DNA of 64,000 nucleotides from Gp6-AA40 sp963723495 (GCA_963723495.1 CAVRQR010000017.1:84144-148143); one strand, 5' to 3'. Positions 47,685-56,106 are shown, numbered from the stretch's first letter. Numbers and translations: made by a program. Notes: generated from the letters alone by a model not told the origin.

Positions 47685-49310
47685 TCAACGCCACGCGTCG
47701 ATGGAGACGGTCGCTCGCAGCGCGCCGCTGATCATCTTCCAGGCTCCCTGCGTCTCGCCACCGGCAACAACGATATTGATCTCCGAGGGCTCGTAGATTT
47801 TGATCACCTCGTCGGGGCCGGCCTTGAGGCGCGAGGCGTACGGCTCGATGCCCGCCACGGCTTTGGGGCGCAACAGTTGAATCGACTGATTGTCCCAGTA
47901 CTCGCGCGCAGTCAGCAGCGCGTTGTCCGCACACCAGGCGATCAGCTTTTCCTTCGCGTCGAAACCAAGCTTGACGAACCCGCGCGCCACGATCGGATCC
48001 ATCACGAAGAGCGGCGGACTGTACTGTTCGACCGCCGCCAGAGCGTGACGCATCTTCTCCTGCCACGTGGCCCGCGGACCGTAGCCGGCGTGCGTGTACC
48101 ACCCGCCGAAGAAGATGCTGGCGATGCTGTCGCTCGCCTTGAACCCTTTCTGCACGTGCAGCGGCTGCCAGGGACTGCGCTCCTCCGCCTCCGGGAGAAC
48201 CGCGGTATACGCGTACCAGTTGCCCTGCGATCCCATGTAGGTGTCGCCGGGGACCGACCCGCCCTGCAGATTCTGTGACAGAAGACCGTAGGCACGTCCG
48301 ATCGTGGCGTTGGCGTGGTTGTAGGGACCCATGGCGCCGATGCCCGAGTTCATCGCGATCTCGTTGCGAATGGGACCGTTGATGACCGGAATCGTCGCGA
48401 ATGAGGTCGTGCTGCTGGATCGCGCGGTCATTCCACTGGCGGCCAACGCGAGGATGACCGGAAAGTCCTCGGGCCGCGCACCCGCCATGACCGCATTGAC
48501 CGCCACTTTCTCCACCGTGAACTCCCACGACTCGCGGAACACCGTCGGGCGGAGCCGTCCGACGATCTTGTCCGGCGATTGGCTCGTCCCGCGCAGCATC
48601 GCCTCGACCCGCGCCTCCGTCGGCAGCACGATCGGCAGCATGTCGGTCCAGCGGTTCTCTACGAACAGCCGCTGAAGGGTGTCCTCGGTATCGGGCTCCA
48701 CCAGGCGCGGTGTCGTCCGCTCGAACGACAGCCCCTCGAGATCCGCATCCTCGAGCGGGGACGTGAGGCCGTCGAGTACCTCCTGCATGAAGGGGCGTCC
48801 CGAGATCGCGTCACTGCCGTCGATATACGCACGCAGGTGGGCGGCCGACTGATCGACGACCGGGTGCGGCGTATACGCCTGGCGCAGACGCGGCATCCCC
48901 ATGGACAGCGCTGTCGCCTTGCAGAGCCGCGCGAACCGTTGCGTATGTACAGCGACGGAGGGAACCCCACCCTCTTCCAGCGCCGCGGCGAGCCCGACGA
49001 CCGTCGGGCTGCAGGTGCTTCAAAGACCGATGCCGAGAATCGCGGCATTGCCGTCGGCCGCGATAGCCGCGCGCATCTCCGGATCGTCGGCCCAGGTCTC
49101 CTTCGGTCTGATGACGCGCGCATCGACCGCGGGCAGGTGCTCACCGAACCACTGTTGCAACTGATCGATGAACACGGCTGAATTGTCGAACAGACAATCG
49201 ACCAGATAGACGGTCTTGCCGTCCAGAGTCGACAGCCGCGGCGCCAGACGCTTGCCGATGACCTTCGGAGGATAGCCACGAGGGTCGTGCACCGTTATCC
49301 GCTGTGTCAT
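47685..49310 (-). CDS. UGSC-like selenoprotein, copy 2 (Sec97 from TGA, otherwise intact)
   Basis: From ATG 49310 the frame is open for 96 codons (ITVHDPRGYPPKVIGKRLAP ... AAILGIGL). It meets TGA (49020-49022) and continues in the same frame for 444 codons to 47685, giving 541 residues if the TGA is selenocysteine. The junction reads L-U-S-T-C-S-P-T-V-V-G. Both halves align with copy 1 over their full length, including VDCLFDN, ETWADD, VEKVAVNAVMAGARPEDFPV, VINGPIRNEIAMNSGIGAMG and NIVVAGGETQGAWKMISGAL. Such conservation beyond the TGA argues against a real stop. No start codon or ribosome site suits an independent downstream gene. It precedes copy 1 by 22 nt, so the two are probably co-transcribed. 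No sel genes are in the window. Confidence 0.88.
48991..49010 (-). promoter_or_regulatory. SECIS-like hairpin of selenoprotein copy 2
   Basis: The same 8-bp stem with GGUC loop as in copy 1, at the same distance from the TGA. It lies in the 55-nt block (48976-49030) that is identical to 47328-47382 although flanking codons differ at synonymous sites. Confidence 0.8.
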
Positions 49311-49329
49311 AGGGTCATGATCCTCGGTC

Positions 49330-49359
49330 GTAGAGGCTGGTCTTAAGACCCGCCTCTAC
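49330..49359. repeat. 30-bp near-perfect intergenic palindrome
   Basis: Arms GTAGAGGC / GCCTCTAC flank GGTCTTAAGACC, with a single T/C mismatch pair. It lies in the 64-nt gap between the secreted-family gene and selenoprotein copy 2. The right half recurs at 13683-13699. It could act as a terminator or processing site just upstream of the selenoprotein pair. Confidence 0.75.
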
Positions 49360-49374
49360 CGCTCAGCGCCATAT

Positions 49375-50280
49375 TCACGGGCGGGCGCCCTGCGGAGCAA
49401 CGACGGGTGTGCGCGCCGGAGGCACGTAGCGGTCGCGAAGTCCCTTGCGGTATTCCGGGTACAGCCCGGCCGCGCCGCCACGGAGCGCGTCGAGCGGAAT
49501 GTTGAACTTCTCCGTCAGTTCGGCGAGGTAGGGATTCGTTCCGGGTAGGTAGTGCGGCACCTCTCCAGCAGGCCTCACAAGCTCCAATGCGGGCTCGCAC
49601 GGTTCTGGCGGTACCCGGATCGAAGGATCGTAGACCCAGGTCCTGCTCCGGAGGTACGGTTCCTCGAGGTAGATCGGGTCGTAGACGATCATCGCGATCA
49701 TCAGGTGGTCACCACGGCGGACGATGTACTCGCGGATCGTGGCCTGATTGCTCGAGGGCACGCCGTTGTGCGAGAGCACCCCCTCGGTGAGATGCGTCGT
49801 CGTGACGAGCAGCGCCTCGCCCTGCCAGGTGCCCGTGGAGAAGCCGGCCGCGGTGTGACGGGCCAGAGGTGAGGGATGCGGGCGCCCATCCAGCCAGATC
49901 GTTCGAGGGTTACGGTCGACTGCACCGCTCATCTTCCAAGCCGAGACGCGGCCTGAGATGGGATCGATCTCTGAGCTGATCTGAAGGCTCTGCGGTCCCC
50001 GGACCACGTAGTGACTCGTGTACATGATGCACTGCCGTTCGGGCAACGCCAGATACGAGAGCATGAATGCGTCGGCGCGCGCCCGCGCCTCGTCATTGAT
50101 GGGAAGGCCAGCATAGTCGCCTGGGAGCATGCCTTCGAGATCCTCGTGGCCCCGAGCAGCCCAGAGACCGGTGAGGTCAACCTGTGCGGAAACCGGCGTG
50201 CTGGCCAGCACTGTGATCGCGGTGAGCACCGAGCGCATCGCAACGAGAAGCCGAGGCCGTCTCGCATCCGGACTCATCAT
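49375..50280 (-). CDS. Secreted protein related to the PWGEPDLQG family (copy 5)
   Basis: The ~301-residue product has a signal peptide (MRSVLTAITVLASTPVSAQ) and VDLTGLWAARGHEDLEGMLP, GLPINDEARARADAFMLSYL, ALPERQCIMYTSHYVVRGPQ, FSTGTWQGEALLVTTTHLTE, DHLMIAMIVYDPIYLEEPYL and a Pro-rich end. The N-terminal G-x-W and the W-x-G-x-x-L-x-V-x-T strand are shared with the larger family, while CHEGNY is absent. I prefer ATG 50280 because the upstream gene stops at 50288. It is the third gene of a coupled series from 52170. Function unknown. Confidence 0.75.
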   Translation of the reverse strand: MMSPDARRPRLLVAMRSVLTAITVLASTPVSAQVDLTGLWAARGHEDLEGMLPGDYAGLPINDEARARADAFMLSYLALPERQCIMYTSHYVVRGPQSLQISSEIDPISGRVSAWKMSGAVDRNPRTIWLDGRPHPSPLARHTAAGFSTGTWQGEALLVTTTHLTEGVLSHNGVPSSNQATIREYIVRRGDHLMIAMIVYDPIYLEEPYLRSRTWVYDPSIRVPPEPCEPALELVRPAGEVPHYLPGTNPYLAELTEKFNIPLDALRGGAAGLYPEYRKGLRDRYVPPARTPVVAPQGARP

Positions 50281-50287
50281 GATCGGG

Positions 50288-51100
50288 TCACCATCGCGCT
50301 GAGCACGGGGATGGGTCCCACTTCGATCCGTCCGGCTCGCGCTTGAACGCCGGACTGGTCTCATACGGCATCTGCAGATACGTCGGGTCCACGACCGTCG
50401 CGGCGATGACGAGCCAATCGGTTCCGTCCGGTTCTCTGAAGACGTTCCAGTACTCCGTCATCGAGGCGCCCGCACTGTAGGGCACGCCATTCCTGCGCAA
50501 GTACCCCGGACGCATGTTCGTCGTCTTCACTTCGAAGCTGGCGTACACCGGCGAGCGTGTGCCCTCAGAGGACACGCTCGCGCGTCCTCCGGTTCCGCCC
50601 GAGGGAAGACCGAGCCAGCGCGCCACCGAATCTCCCTGCCAGCTCGCGCGGCCGCGCGGCGGCGTGGTGCTGAAGTGCAGCATACGTGTCTGCATGCCGG
50701 CGTCCGTATCCACCCGCAAGGTGTTGTCGTCCTGCCAGCCGACGCGCAGACGCCCGGGGACTCGCATGAGGCCCGCTGCGCCATACCCTTTGCATGCCTC
50801 ACCGGCCTTTTCGTCCTTCGCGGGATCCCACGCCTCGGCGACGCGGCGCGCCTCGGCGTTGATGGGAATGCCGCCGATGGGGCCGAAGAAGTCGCCTTTC
50901 GCGGGCATCACCATGCGGAATCGCCACTCCTTGTTCACGACCGCGACCCAGTAGCCGGTCACGTCGATTGGAGCAGCGGCCTTCGCCGCCCGCGCAGGAG
51001 TCGGCGCGCCACGTTCCTGTCCCGCGACGACAGCGGTGACGCTCATCGCAAGAACGAGCAAAGCAACGAGCCTGACGCGATCGATGTTCCGCACCGTCAT
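50288..51100 (-). CDS. Secreted protein related to the PWGEPDLQG family (copy 6)
   Basis: The ~270-residue protein has a signal peptide (LVALLVLAMSVTAVVAGQ), IDVTGYWVAVVNKEWRFRMV, GGIPINAEARRVAEAWDPAK, EACKGYGAAGLMRVPGRLRV, DNTLRVDTDAGMQTRMLHF and WLVIAATVVDPTYLQMPYET. It shares layout with the gene that follows (G-x-W, PIN-EAR, DP-YL--PY), so the two look like tandem paralogues. ATG 51100 overlaps the stop of the preceding MBL gene (ATGA at 51097-51100), which decides the start over 51166. Function unknown. Confidence 0.77.
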   Translation of the reverse strand: MTVRNIDRVRLVALLVLAMSVTAVVAGQERGAPTPARAAKAAAPIDVTGYWVAVVNKEWRFRMVMPAKGDFFGPIGGIPINAEARRVAEAWDPAKDEKAGEACKGYGAAGLMRVPGRLRVGWQDDNTLRVDTDAGMQTRMLHFSTTPPRGRASWQGDSVARWLGLPSGGTGGRASVSSEGTRSPVYASFEVKTTNMRPGYLRRNGVPYSAGASMTEYWNVFREPDGTDWLVIAATVVDPTYLQMPYETSPAFKREPDGSKWDPSPCSARW

Positions 51101-52170
51101 TGTCGTGAGACGCCCTGTGACGTCAGACCCTTGTAGATCGCCTCGACGAACATCGTCGTGGTCCATGCGCCCGTTTCGGATCCGTACTGGCGCCGATAGC
51201 CCACCGTTGGATTGGCCCGCTGAATCTCCTCCAGCGTCTTCCCCTGCTTGACCAGGTCCGCAACGCGGTCGTAAATGACCGTCACCATGTCGCGGTAGTC
51301 GACCACGTCCGTCGTCCCGCAGAGCCGTCCGTGCCCCGGCACGATCAGCGTGCCGTCCTCCTGAAACGGAAACGGCGTCGAATCGAATGCCATGTCGACG
51401 ATGCGGTTCAGACTCTGGAGGACGCCCTGAATGGAACCACCGCGGGCGAGGTCGATGAGCGGGAAGCGCGTCGCGTCGAAGACATCGCCGGTCATCAGCA
51501 CATCGGACCGTCTGAAGTACACCAGGCTGTCCCCGTCGGTGTGAGCCGCCGGCTGGTGCATCACCTGGATCGCTTCTCCGCTCAGCACCAGCTTGCGCTG
51601 ATGTTCGCCCGAGGCGGCCGAATACGTGCTCGTCGGCAACGCCGCCGTCGGAAACAGCGCCTGTTCGCCTGTCGGTGCCGACATCCGTGTGAGGACGCTT
51701 TCCTCGGCAAGAATCGCAGCATACTGCGGGTCGATGATGCCGAACCTGCGAGTGCCCGCTGGGTGAATCGATTCCCCCGCAGCCGACAAAACAGCATTGC
51801 CGCCGACGTGATCGGGATCGGCGCTGGTGTTGATGACCAGGCGGATCGGCCGCGGTGTGAGCCGTTTGATCGCAGCGAGCAACGCCTCGGCGGCGTCCGC
51901 GCGGCCGGCATCGGTGACGACCACTCCGTCCCGCCCTACGTGCACCGCGACGTTGCTTCCGGCGCCAGCGATCATGTAGAAGTCCGGCTTGATCTCGAGG
52001 ACGGTCAACTCACCGTCGCGCTGCGGTGCCGGCGCCTGCGCGCTGAGACGCGCTGGCCGTCCTTCGACCTGGCACACGATGAGGGCCGCAATCAGCCAGG
52101 GGGCTCCGCCTCTCGGCAGCCATCTGTTCGCGCGGACAGGGACGCGAACGTCCCGGCCTGCGATGCTCAT
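51097..52170 (-). CDS. Exported metallo-beta-lactamase-fold protein with altered metal motif
   Basis: The ~357-residue protein has an N-terminal export segment (LPRGGAPWLIAALIVCQVEG), then DGVVVTDAGRADAAEALLAA, RPIRLVINTSADPDHVGGNA, VMHQPAAHTDGDSLVYFRRS, DVLMTGDVFDATRFPLIDLA and GTLIVPGHGRLCG. The usual HxHxDH is replaced by SADPDH, so two of the metal-binding histidines are changed while DH, the later His (AAHTDGDS), TGDVFD and PGHGR are kept. It may bind one metal or a different one. I chose ATG 52170 because GGAGG lies about 6 nt upstream. It is the first of three genes on the minus strand with an ATGA overlap to the second. Confidence 0.82.
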   Translation of the reverse strand: MSIAGRDVRVPVRANRWLPRGGAPWLIAALIVCQVEGRPARLSAQAPAPQRDGELTVLEIKPDFYMIAGAGSNVAVHVGRDGVVVTDAGRADAAEALLAAIKRLTPRPIRLVINTSADPDHVGGNAVLSAAGESIHPAGTRRFGIIDPQYAAILAEESVLTRMSAPTGEQALFPTAALPTSTYSAASGEHQRKLVLSGEAIQVMHQPAAHTDGDSLVYFRRSDVLMTGDVFDATRFPLIDLARGGSIQGVLQSLNRIVDMAFDSTPFPFQEDGTLIVPGHGRLCGTTDVVDYRDMVTVIYDRVADLVKQGKTLEEIQRANPTVGYRRQYGSETGAWTTTMFVEAIYKGLTSQGVSRQ

Positions 52171-52236
52171 TTGCGTACCTCCTCGAGTGTGTTCGGCGCG
52201 CGGCGACACATGTTAGTTCGAAGTGTCGCACGCGAG

Positions 52237-53162
52237 CTAAGTGCCATCTCTCAGATACTGGTCGGCGCTCACCGCTGCTGCCGTGCCGTCGCCTGCGGCT
52301 GACGCCGCACGCCCGGCCGAACCGGAGCGGACGGTTCCTGCGGCGAACAGGCCGGGCAGGCTAGTGCGCATCTCGCCATCGACCGGGATCCGCCCGGACG
52401 GGTCGAGCGCGAGCACACGCGAGCCACGTCGTTGCAGGCGCGAGTCCCACATACACGAACAGGCCGGCCAGTTCGAGATTCTCTGTCTTCCCGTCAACGA
52501 CGGCTCGCGTGCGGACCCCTGTCAACCCGCCGTTGCCGAGCGCTTCCTCGACGACGGTACCGAAGCGCACGTCGATCTTCGGATTCTCTCGCACCTGCTG
52601 GTACGTACGTCGCCTGCGCAGAGAATGCGTTGCCGCGATGCAGAACGATCACTCGTGCGACATGCTGCACCAGCGTCAACGCTTCCTGCAATGCGGAGTC
52701 TCCGCCGCCGACGACACCGACGATGCGGCCGCGGAGAAGGGGGGCGTCGCAGCTCGCACAGTGGCTGACGCCCTTGCCGCGCAGCCGCTCTTCGCCCGGG
52801 ACCCCGAGCGTCTTCACCGTCGTGCCCGTGGCGATCACGACCGCACGTGCCGAGACATCGCCCTGCCCTGTCGTCACTCGCCAACGTCCGTCATCGCCGT
52901 GCAGCCCGCTCGCTTCCCTGGCGTCGAACTCCGCGCCCGCCGCGGCGGCCTGCTCCTGAATGATCGGGCACAGGTCGTAGCCGGGGACGCCATCGGGAAA
53001 GCCGGGATAGCCGTCGATCCGTTCGATGCTGACAAGGTGGCCGCCAAGGGCCGGGCCGGTCAGGACCCGCGTCTTCCGCCCGGCGCGCGCCGACGTCAGG
53101 CCTGCGGTCAGGCCCGCCACACCACCTCCAGCAATCACGACATCGTATTCGTCGGCTGACAT
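52237..53162 (-). pseudogene. Thioredoxin-reductase-like flavoprotein, two frameshifts
   Basis: The N-terminal ~200 residues have the FAD motif VVIAGGGVAGLTAGLTSARA, GYPGFPDGVPGYDL, VIATGTTVKTLGVPGEE, the redox pair KGVSHCASCDAPLLRG (CxxC) and the NADPH motif VGVVGGGDSALQEALTL. After shifts near 52605 and 52430 the end reads ENPKIDVRFGTVVEEALG, LFVYVGLAP, DPSGRIPVDGEMRTSLPGLF and AAGTVRSGSAGRA. This is the low-molecular-weight thioredoxin reductase family, which transfers electrons from NADPH to a dithiol partner. It is the upstream gene of the minus-strand block that contains the two selenoproteins, so a redox link is possible but unproven. Confidence 0.78.
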
Positions 53163-53285
53163 CGGCCATCCACTCTGCGTTGCTCTCTTGGTCTGTTGTG
53201 ATTTCTAATGAGGTTGTTCACTCGGGATTCCTTGGAAAGAATGGGCGTTACCACACGTTCCGTTCAATCCGAGAGGAGACCCCGA

Positions 53286-53965
53286 GTGAAGCTTCATCGT
53301 AACGCCAAGACGACGCCTCATATGCGCGCGTTGCTCGTCGAACGTGTTCGACAGCAGCACTGGACGCCCGCCGCGGCGGCGGCCGCGCGGCTGGGATCAG
53401 CGTGCGGAGCGCCTACAAGTGGCTGGCGCGGCACCGGCCGGCGGGCCGCCGGCACTCGAGGATCGCGCCTCCACGCCACAGCGTCAGCCGCGGCGGACGG
53501 CGCCGGCGGTGACGGCGCGGATCGTGGCCGCCCGCTATGAGCGGCGCACCGCCTGGGCCATCGCCGTCCAGCTCCAGGTCCCGCGCTCGACGGTCGCCGC
53601 TGTCTTGGCGCGGGCCGGACTGAATCGGTTGGCGCGTCTCACCCCACCGGCGCCCGTCACCCGCTACGAATGGGCCCATCCCGGCGATCTGGTGCATCTC
53701 GATGTCAAACCGCTCGCGCGCATCGCCGGCGTCGGCCATCGGATTCATGGCGATCGCCGGGCGCGCGTGCGAGGCATCGGGTGGGAGTACGCGCACGTCG
53801 CCATCGATGACCACAGCCGCGCCGCCTACGTCGAGGTGCTACCCGATCAAACCGGCGCCACCACGGCCGCCTTCCTCGCGCGGACCCTCGCGTGGTTTGC
53901 GCGCCGTGGCGTGCGCATCACACGCATCCTGACCGATAACGGCGGCAACTATCGTAGCCAGCGCT
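53286..53965 (+). mobile_element. Truncated IS481-like transposase
   Basis: GTG 53286 starts VKLHRNAKTTPHMRALLVER, the N-terminal helix-turn-helix region typical of IS481 integrases. A frame change near 53400 leads into YERRTAWAIAVQLQVPRSTV, RYEWAHPGDLVHLDVKPLAR (first catalytic Asp), EYAHVAIDDHSRAAYVEVLP and ITRILTDNGGNYRSQRF (second Asp). The third catalytic residue (Glu in a later helix) and the rest of the core are missing; the sequence breaks off and runs into GGACCAA-type repeats. It is therefore inactive. No intact terminal repeats could be paired. Confidence 0.82.
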
Positions 53966-54016
53966 TTCGTCCGTCCTGGTGGTTCAAGGTCCCTGTCCGC
54001 AGAGTGACAACGATGA

Positions 54017-54078
54017 GGGACCAAGGACGAGGAACCAAGGACGGACCAAGGACTAAGGACAAAGAACCAAGGACTAAG
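54017..54078. repeat. Imperfect short tandem repeat (GGACCAA / GGACTAA units)
   Basis: Successive units such as GGACCAA, GGAACCAA and GGACTAA are spaced by GGAC or GA, between the transposase fragment and the end of the MFS gene (stop at 54074). The run resembles intergenic simple-repeat islands of the kind also seen at 58691 and 60987, but with another motif. Confidence 0.7.
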
Positions 54079-55405
54079 CTGTCGCCAGCTTCTCCGTCGC
54101 CTCCAGGTCCTGCCGGACGGTGCGACCGGCGAGCACGTAATGCAGCGCGGCCCATGCGTTGACGACGCCAATCACCACAAGCGCGTAGCGCAGGGAGTTC
54201 TGCTGGAAGGACGGCGCGAGAAGATCGCTAATCAGCCCGGTCGCGGCCGGCCCGAGGCCGTTCCCGATGAGTGTCTGGATGAACAGCAGCAGCGACGTGG
54301 CGACCGAGCGCATGCGCAGCGTGGCGAGCGCCTGAGTCATCGCAAACGACGGCCCGAAGAACACGGCTGCCATGAACATGAGGCCTACGAACGACGGCAG
54401 CATCACCGCGCGCTCGGGCGACAGAAAAGTGAGGAACTGAAACGGCACGCACAGTAGCGTGGCAATGCCAGGCACCCACAAATACCATCGCCGGTCTTTG
54501 AATCGAACGCTCATTCGATCCGCCGCGAAGCCTCCGAGGAACGTGCCGAAGCCGGCGATGGCTGAGAGCACGGCGATCCAATAGCCCGCTTCGGCGACCG
54601 ACATCTGATGAGAGCGCTGCAGAAAAGCGTTATTGAACGCGCTGCTCGCATACCAGACGACCGAGTGGAGCGCGGCGGCGAGCGTCAGGTGACGGAACGA
54701 CTTCCGCTGCCAGAGCGTGTGCAGTACGTCGAACATGCCCGGCACAGGAGCGCGCTCGGCGGCGGAGCGCGAGACGCCGTCGGACAGTCCCCGCGGCGGC
54801 TCCTTCACCGTCAGCCACAGGAACAGGGCAATCAGAATCCCGGGCACGCCGGCGAGGATGAACGTCATGCGCCACCCGAGGGTCTGGTTGCCCCAGCCGC
54901 CGAAAAAAGCGCCGAGCGAGCTGCCAATCGGCACGCCCAGGGCGAAGATCGAAAAGGCCGTGCCGCGCTTGCTCTTCGGAAAGTAATCGGAGATGAGCGA
55001 GTGCGACGGCGGGCTGCCCCCCGCTTCGCCGATCGCCGTGCCGACACGCGCCGCGAACAGCATCGCGTAGTTCACGGACATGCCGAAGACGGCGGTCATG
55101 GCGCTCCAGGTCGCGACGGCGACCGTCAGGACGTTGCGCCGGCTCGAACGGTCGGCCCACGCGGCGATCGGGATGCCCATGACCGAATAGAACAGGGCGA
55201 ACGGGATGCCGGTCAGGACGCCCATCTGAAAGTCGCTGGCGGCGAACTCCTTCTTGATCGCCTGGAGCGACGCCGCCAGGATCTGCGAGCGATCCATCGT
55301 GTTGAGCACGTAGCACACCGTCAGCGCGCCAAGGACGTAGTTCGCGTACCACGTCTTCGTCAGGAGCGGCGACTGCGGGGCCAGCGTCGGTTGTGTGTTC
55401 TGCAA
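54074..55405 (-). CDS. MFS transporter (spinster-like)
   Basis: The ~443-residue protein has twelve hydrophobic helices and the MFS loop motif GIPIAAWADRSSRRNVLTVA between helices 2 and 3. RVGTAIGEAGGSPPSHSLIS, with the spinster-type E-A-G-x-x-P, lies in helix 4-5, and a related loop AADRMSVRFKDRRW lies between helices 8 and 9. It probably exports or imports a small amphipathic solute; the substrate cannot be read. The TTG at 55405 has GGAGG 5 nt upstream and is preferred over a TTG at 55432. The nearest upstream gene is on the same strand, 75 nt away. Confidence 0.85.
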   Translation of the reverse strand: MQNTQPTLAPQSPLLTKTWYANYVLGALTVCYVLNTMDRSQILAASLQAIKKEFAASDFQMGVLTGIPFALFYSVMGIPIAAWADRSSRRNVLTVAVATWSAMTAVFGMSVNYAMLFAARVGTAIGEAGGSPPSHSLISDYFPKSKRGTAFSIFALGVPIGSSLGAFFGGWGNQTLGWRMTFILAGVPGILIALFLWLTVKEPPRGLSDGVSRSAAERAPVPGMFDVLHTLWQRKSFRHLTLAAALHSVVWYASSAFNNAFLQRSHQMSVAEAGYWIAVLSAIAGFGTFLGGFAADRMSVRFKDRRWYLWVPGIATLLCVPFQFLTFLSPERAVMLPSFVGLMFMAAVFFGPSFAMTQALATLRMRSVATSLLLFIQTLIGNGLGPAATGLISDLLAPSFQQNSLRYALVVIGVVNAWAALHYVLAGRTVRQDLEATEKLATA

Positions 55406-55479
55406 CACGTCCTCCCGATTTGCGGACGACAAGCGGACCGGCTTACTTTTCTGCCGGTTGAGCAGCGGACTCTATCACG

Positions 55480-56106
55480 CTAGCGGCTCCAGAGCCGCGG
55501 GTTCCTGGCGACCCACGCGTCGTCCGGCTTGCTCCACTCTGGCCTGGTTGCGAAGACGCGCGCGCTCCCGCCGAGCCGCGCCGCGGCGGCGTCCGCGTCG
55601 CTGCGCGTCGCGGCCGAGACCATCACGAAGCGCGCGCCGCTTGCCGACTCGAACACCGCGCCTCCGACCGCGTCCGCGCCGGTCGCGATCACGGCGAACG
55701 GCTCGCCGCCGACCTGCCATCCCGGCGCTGCGCCGCCGCTGCGCGCCGTCATGTGGCCGATGGGCGCGTCGACGATGTCCTTCTTCAACGCGTTCAACGC
55801 CGTCATCTCCTTCAGCAGCGGCTCGTTCGCGGCATACGCCGCGGCGACGCGCTCGACGTCAGCCTGCGACTCGTACATGACGAGCCACCAGACTTCTTTC
55901 GGTGTCGAGACCGCTTCGAGTGCGAGGTACGCGTTTGGGCAGCCCATGCGAACGCATACGTCCTTGAGCCGTTCTTCGATGCGTCCGTACTCGGCTTCCC
56001 CGCCGGGTCTGATGCGCTCGATCGTAATCTGCAGGATCGGTGGCGGCGCTTGCGCTGCGGCGGGAAGGAGCGTGATCATCGCGATGAGCAGTAACGTAGT
56101 TCTCAC
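55480..56106 (-). CDS. Small secreted protein of unknown function
   Basis: GTG 56106 gives a signal peptide (VRTTLLLIAMITLLPAAAQ) and a ~185-residue mature protein: ILQITIERIRPGGEAEYGRI, CVRMGCPNAYLALEAVSTPK, EVWWLVMYESQADVERVAAA, then GEPFAVIATGADAVGGAVFE and GARFVMVSAATRSDADAAAA. Two internal ferredoxin-like, dimeric-alpha-beta-barrel-like halves (strand, helix, strand) are suggested by the repetitive pattern. I do not recognise a named family. It lies between the MFS and molybdenum-enzyme genes on the same strand. Confidence 0.65.
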   Translation of the reverse strand: MRTTLLLIAMITLLPAAAQAPPPILQITIERIRPGGEAEYGRIEERLKDVCVRMGCPNAYLALEAVSTPKEVWWLVMYESQADVERVAAAYAANEPLLKEMTALNALKKDIVDAPIGHMTARSGGAAPGWQVGGEPFAVIATGADAVGGAVFESASGARFVMVSAATRSDADAAAARLGGSARVFATRPEWSKPDDAWVARNPRLWSR

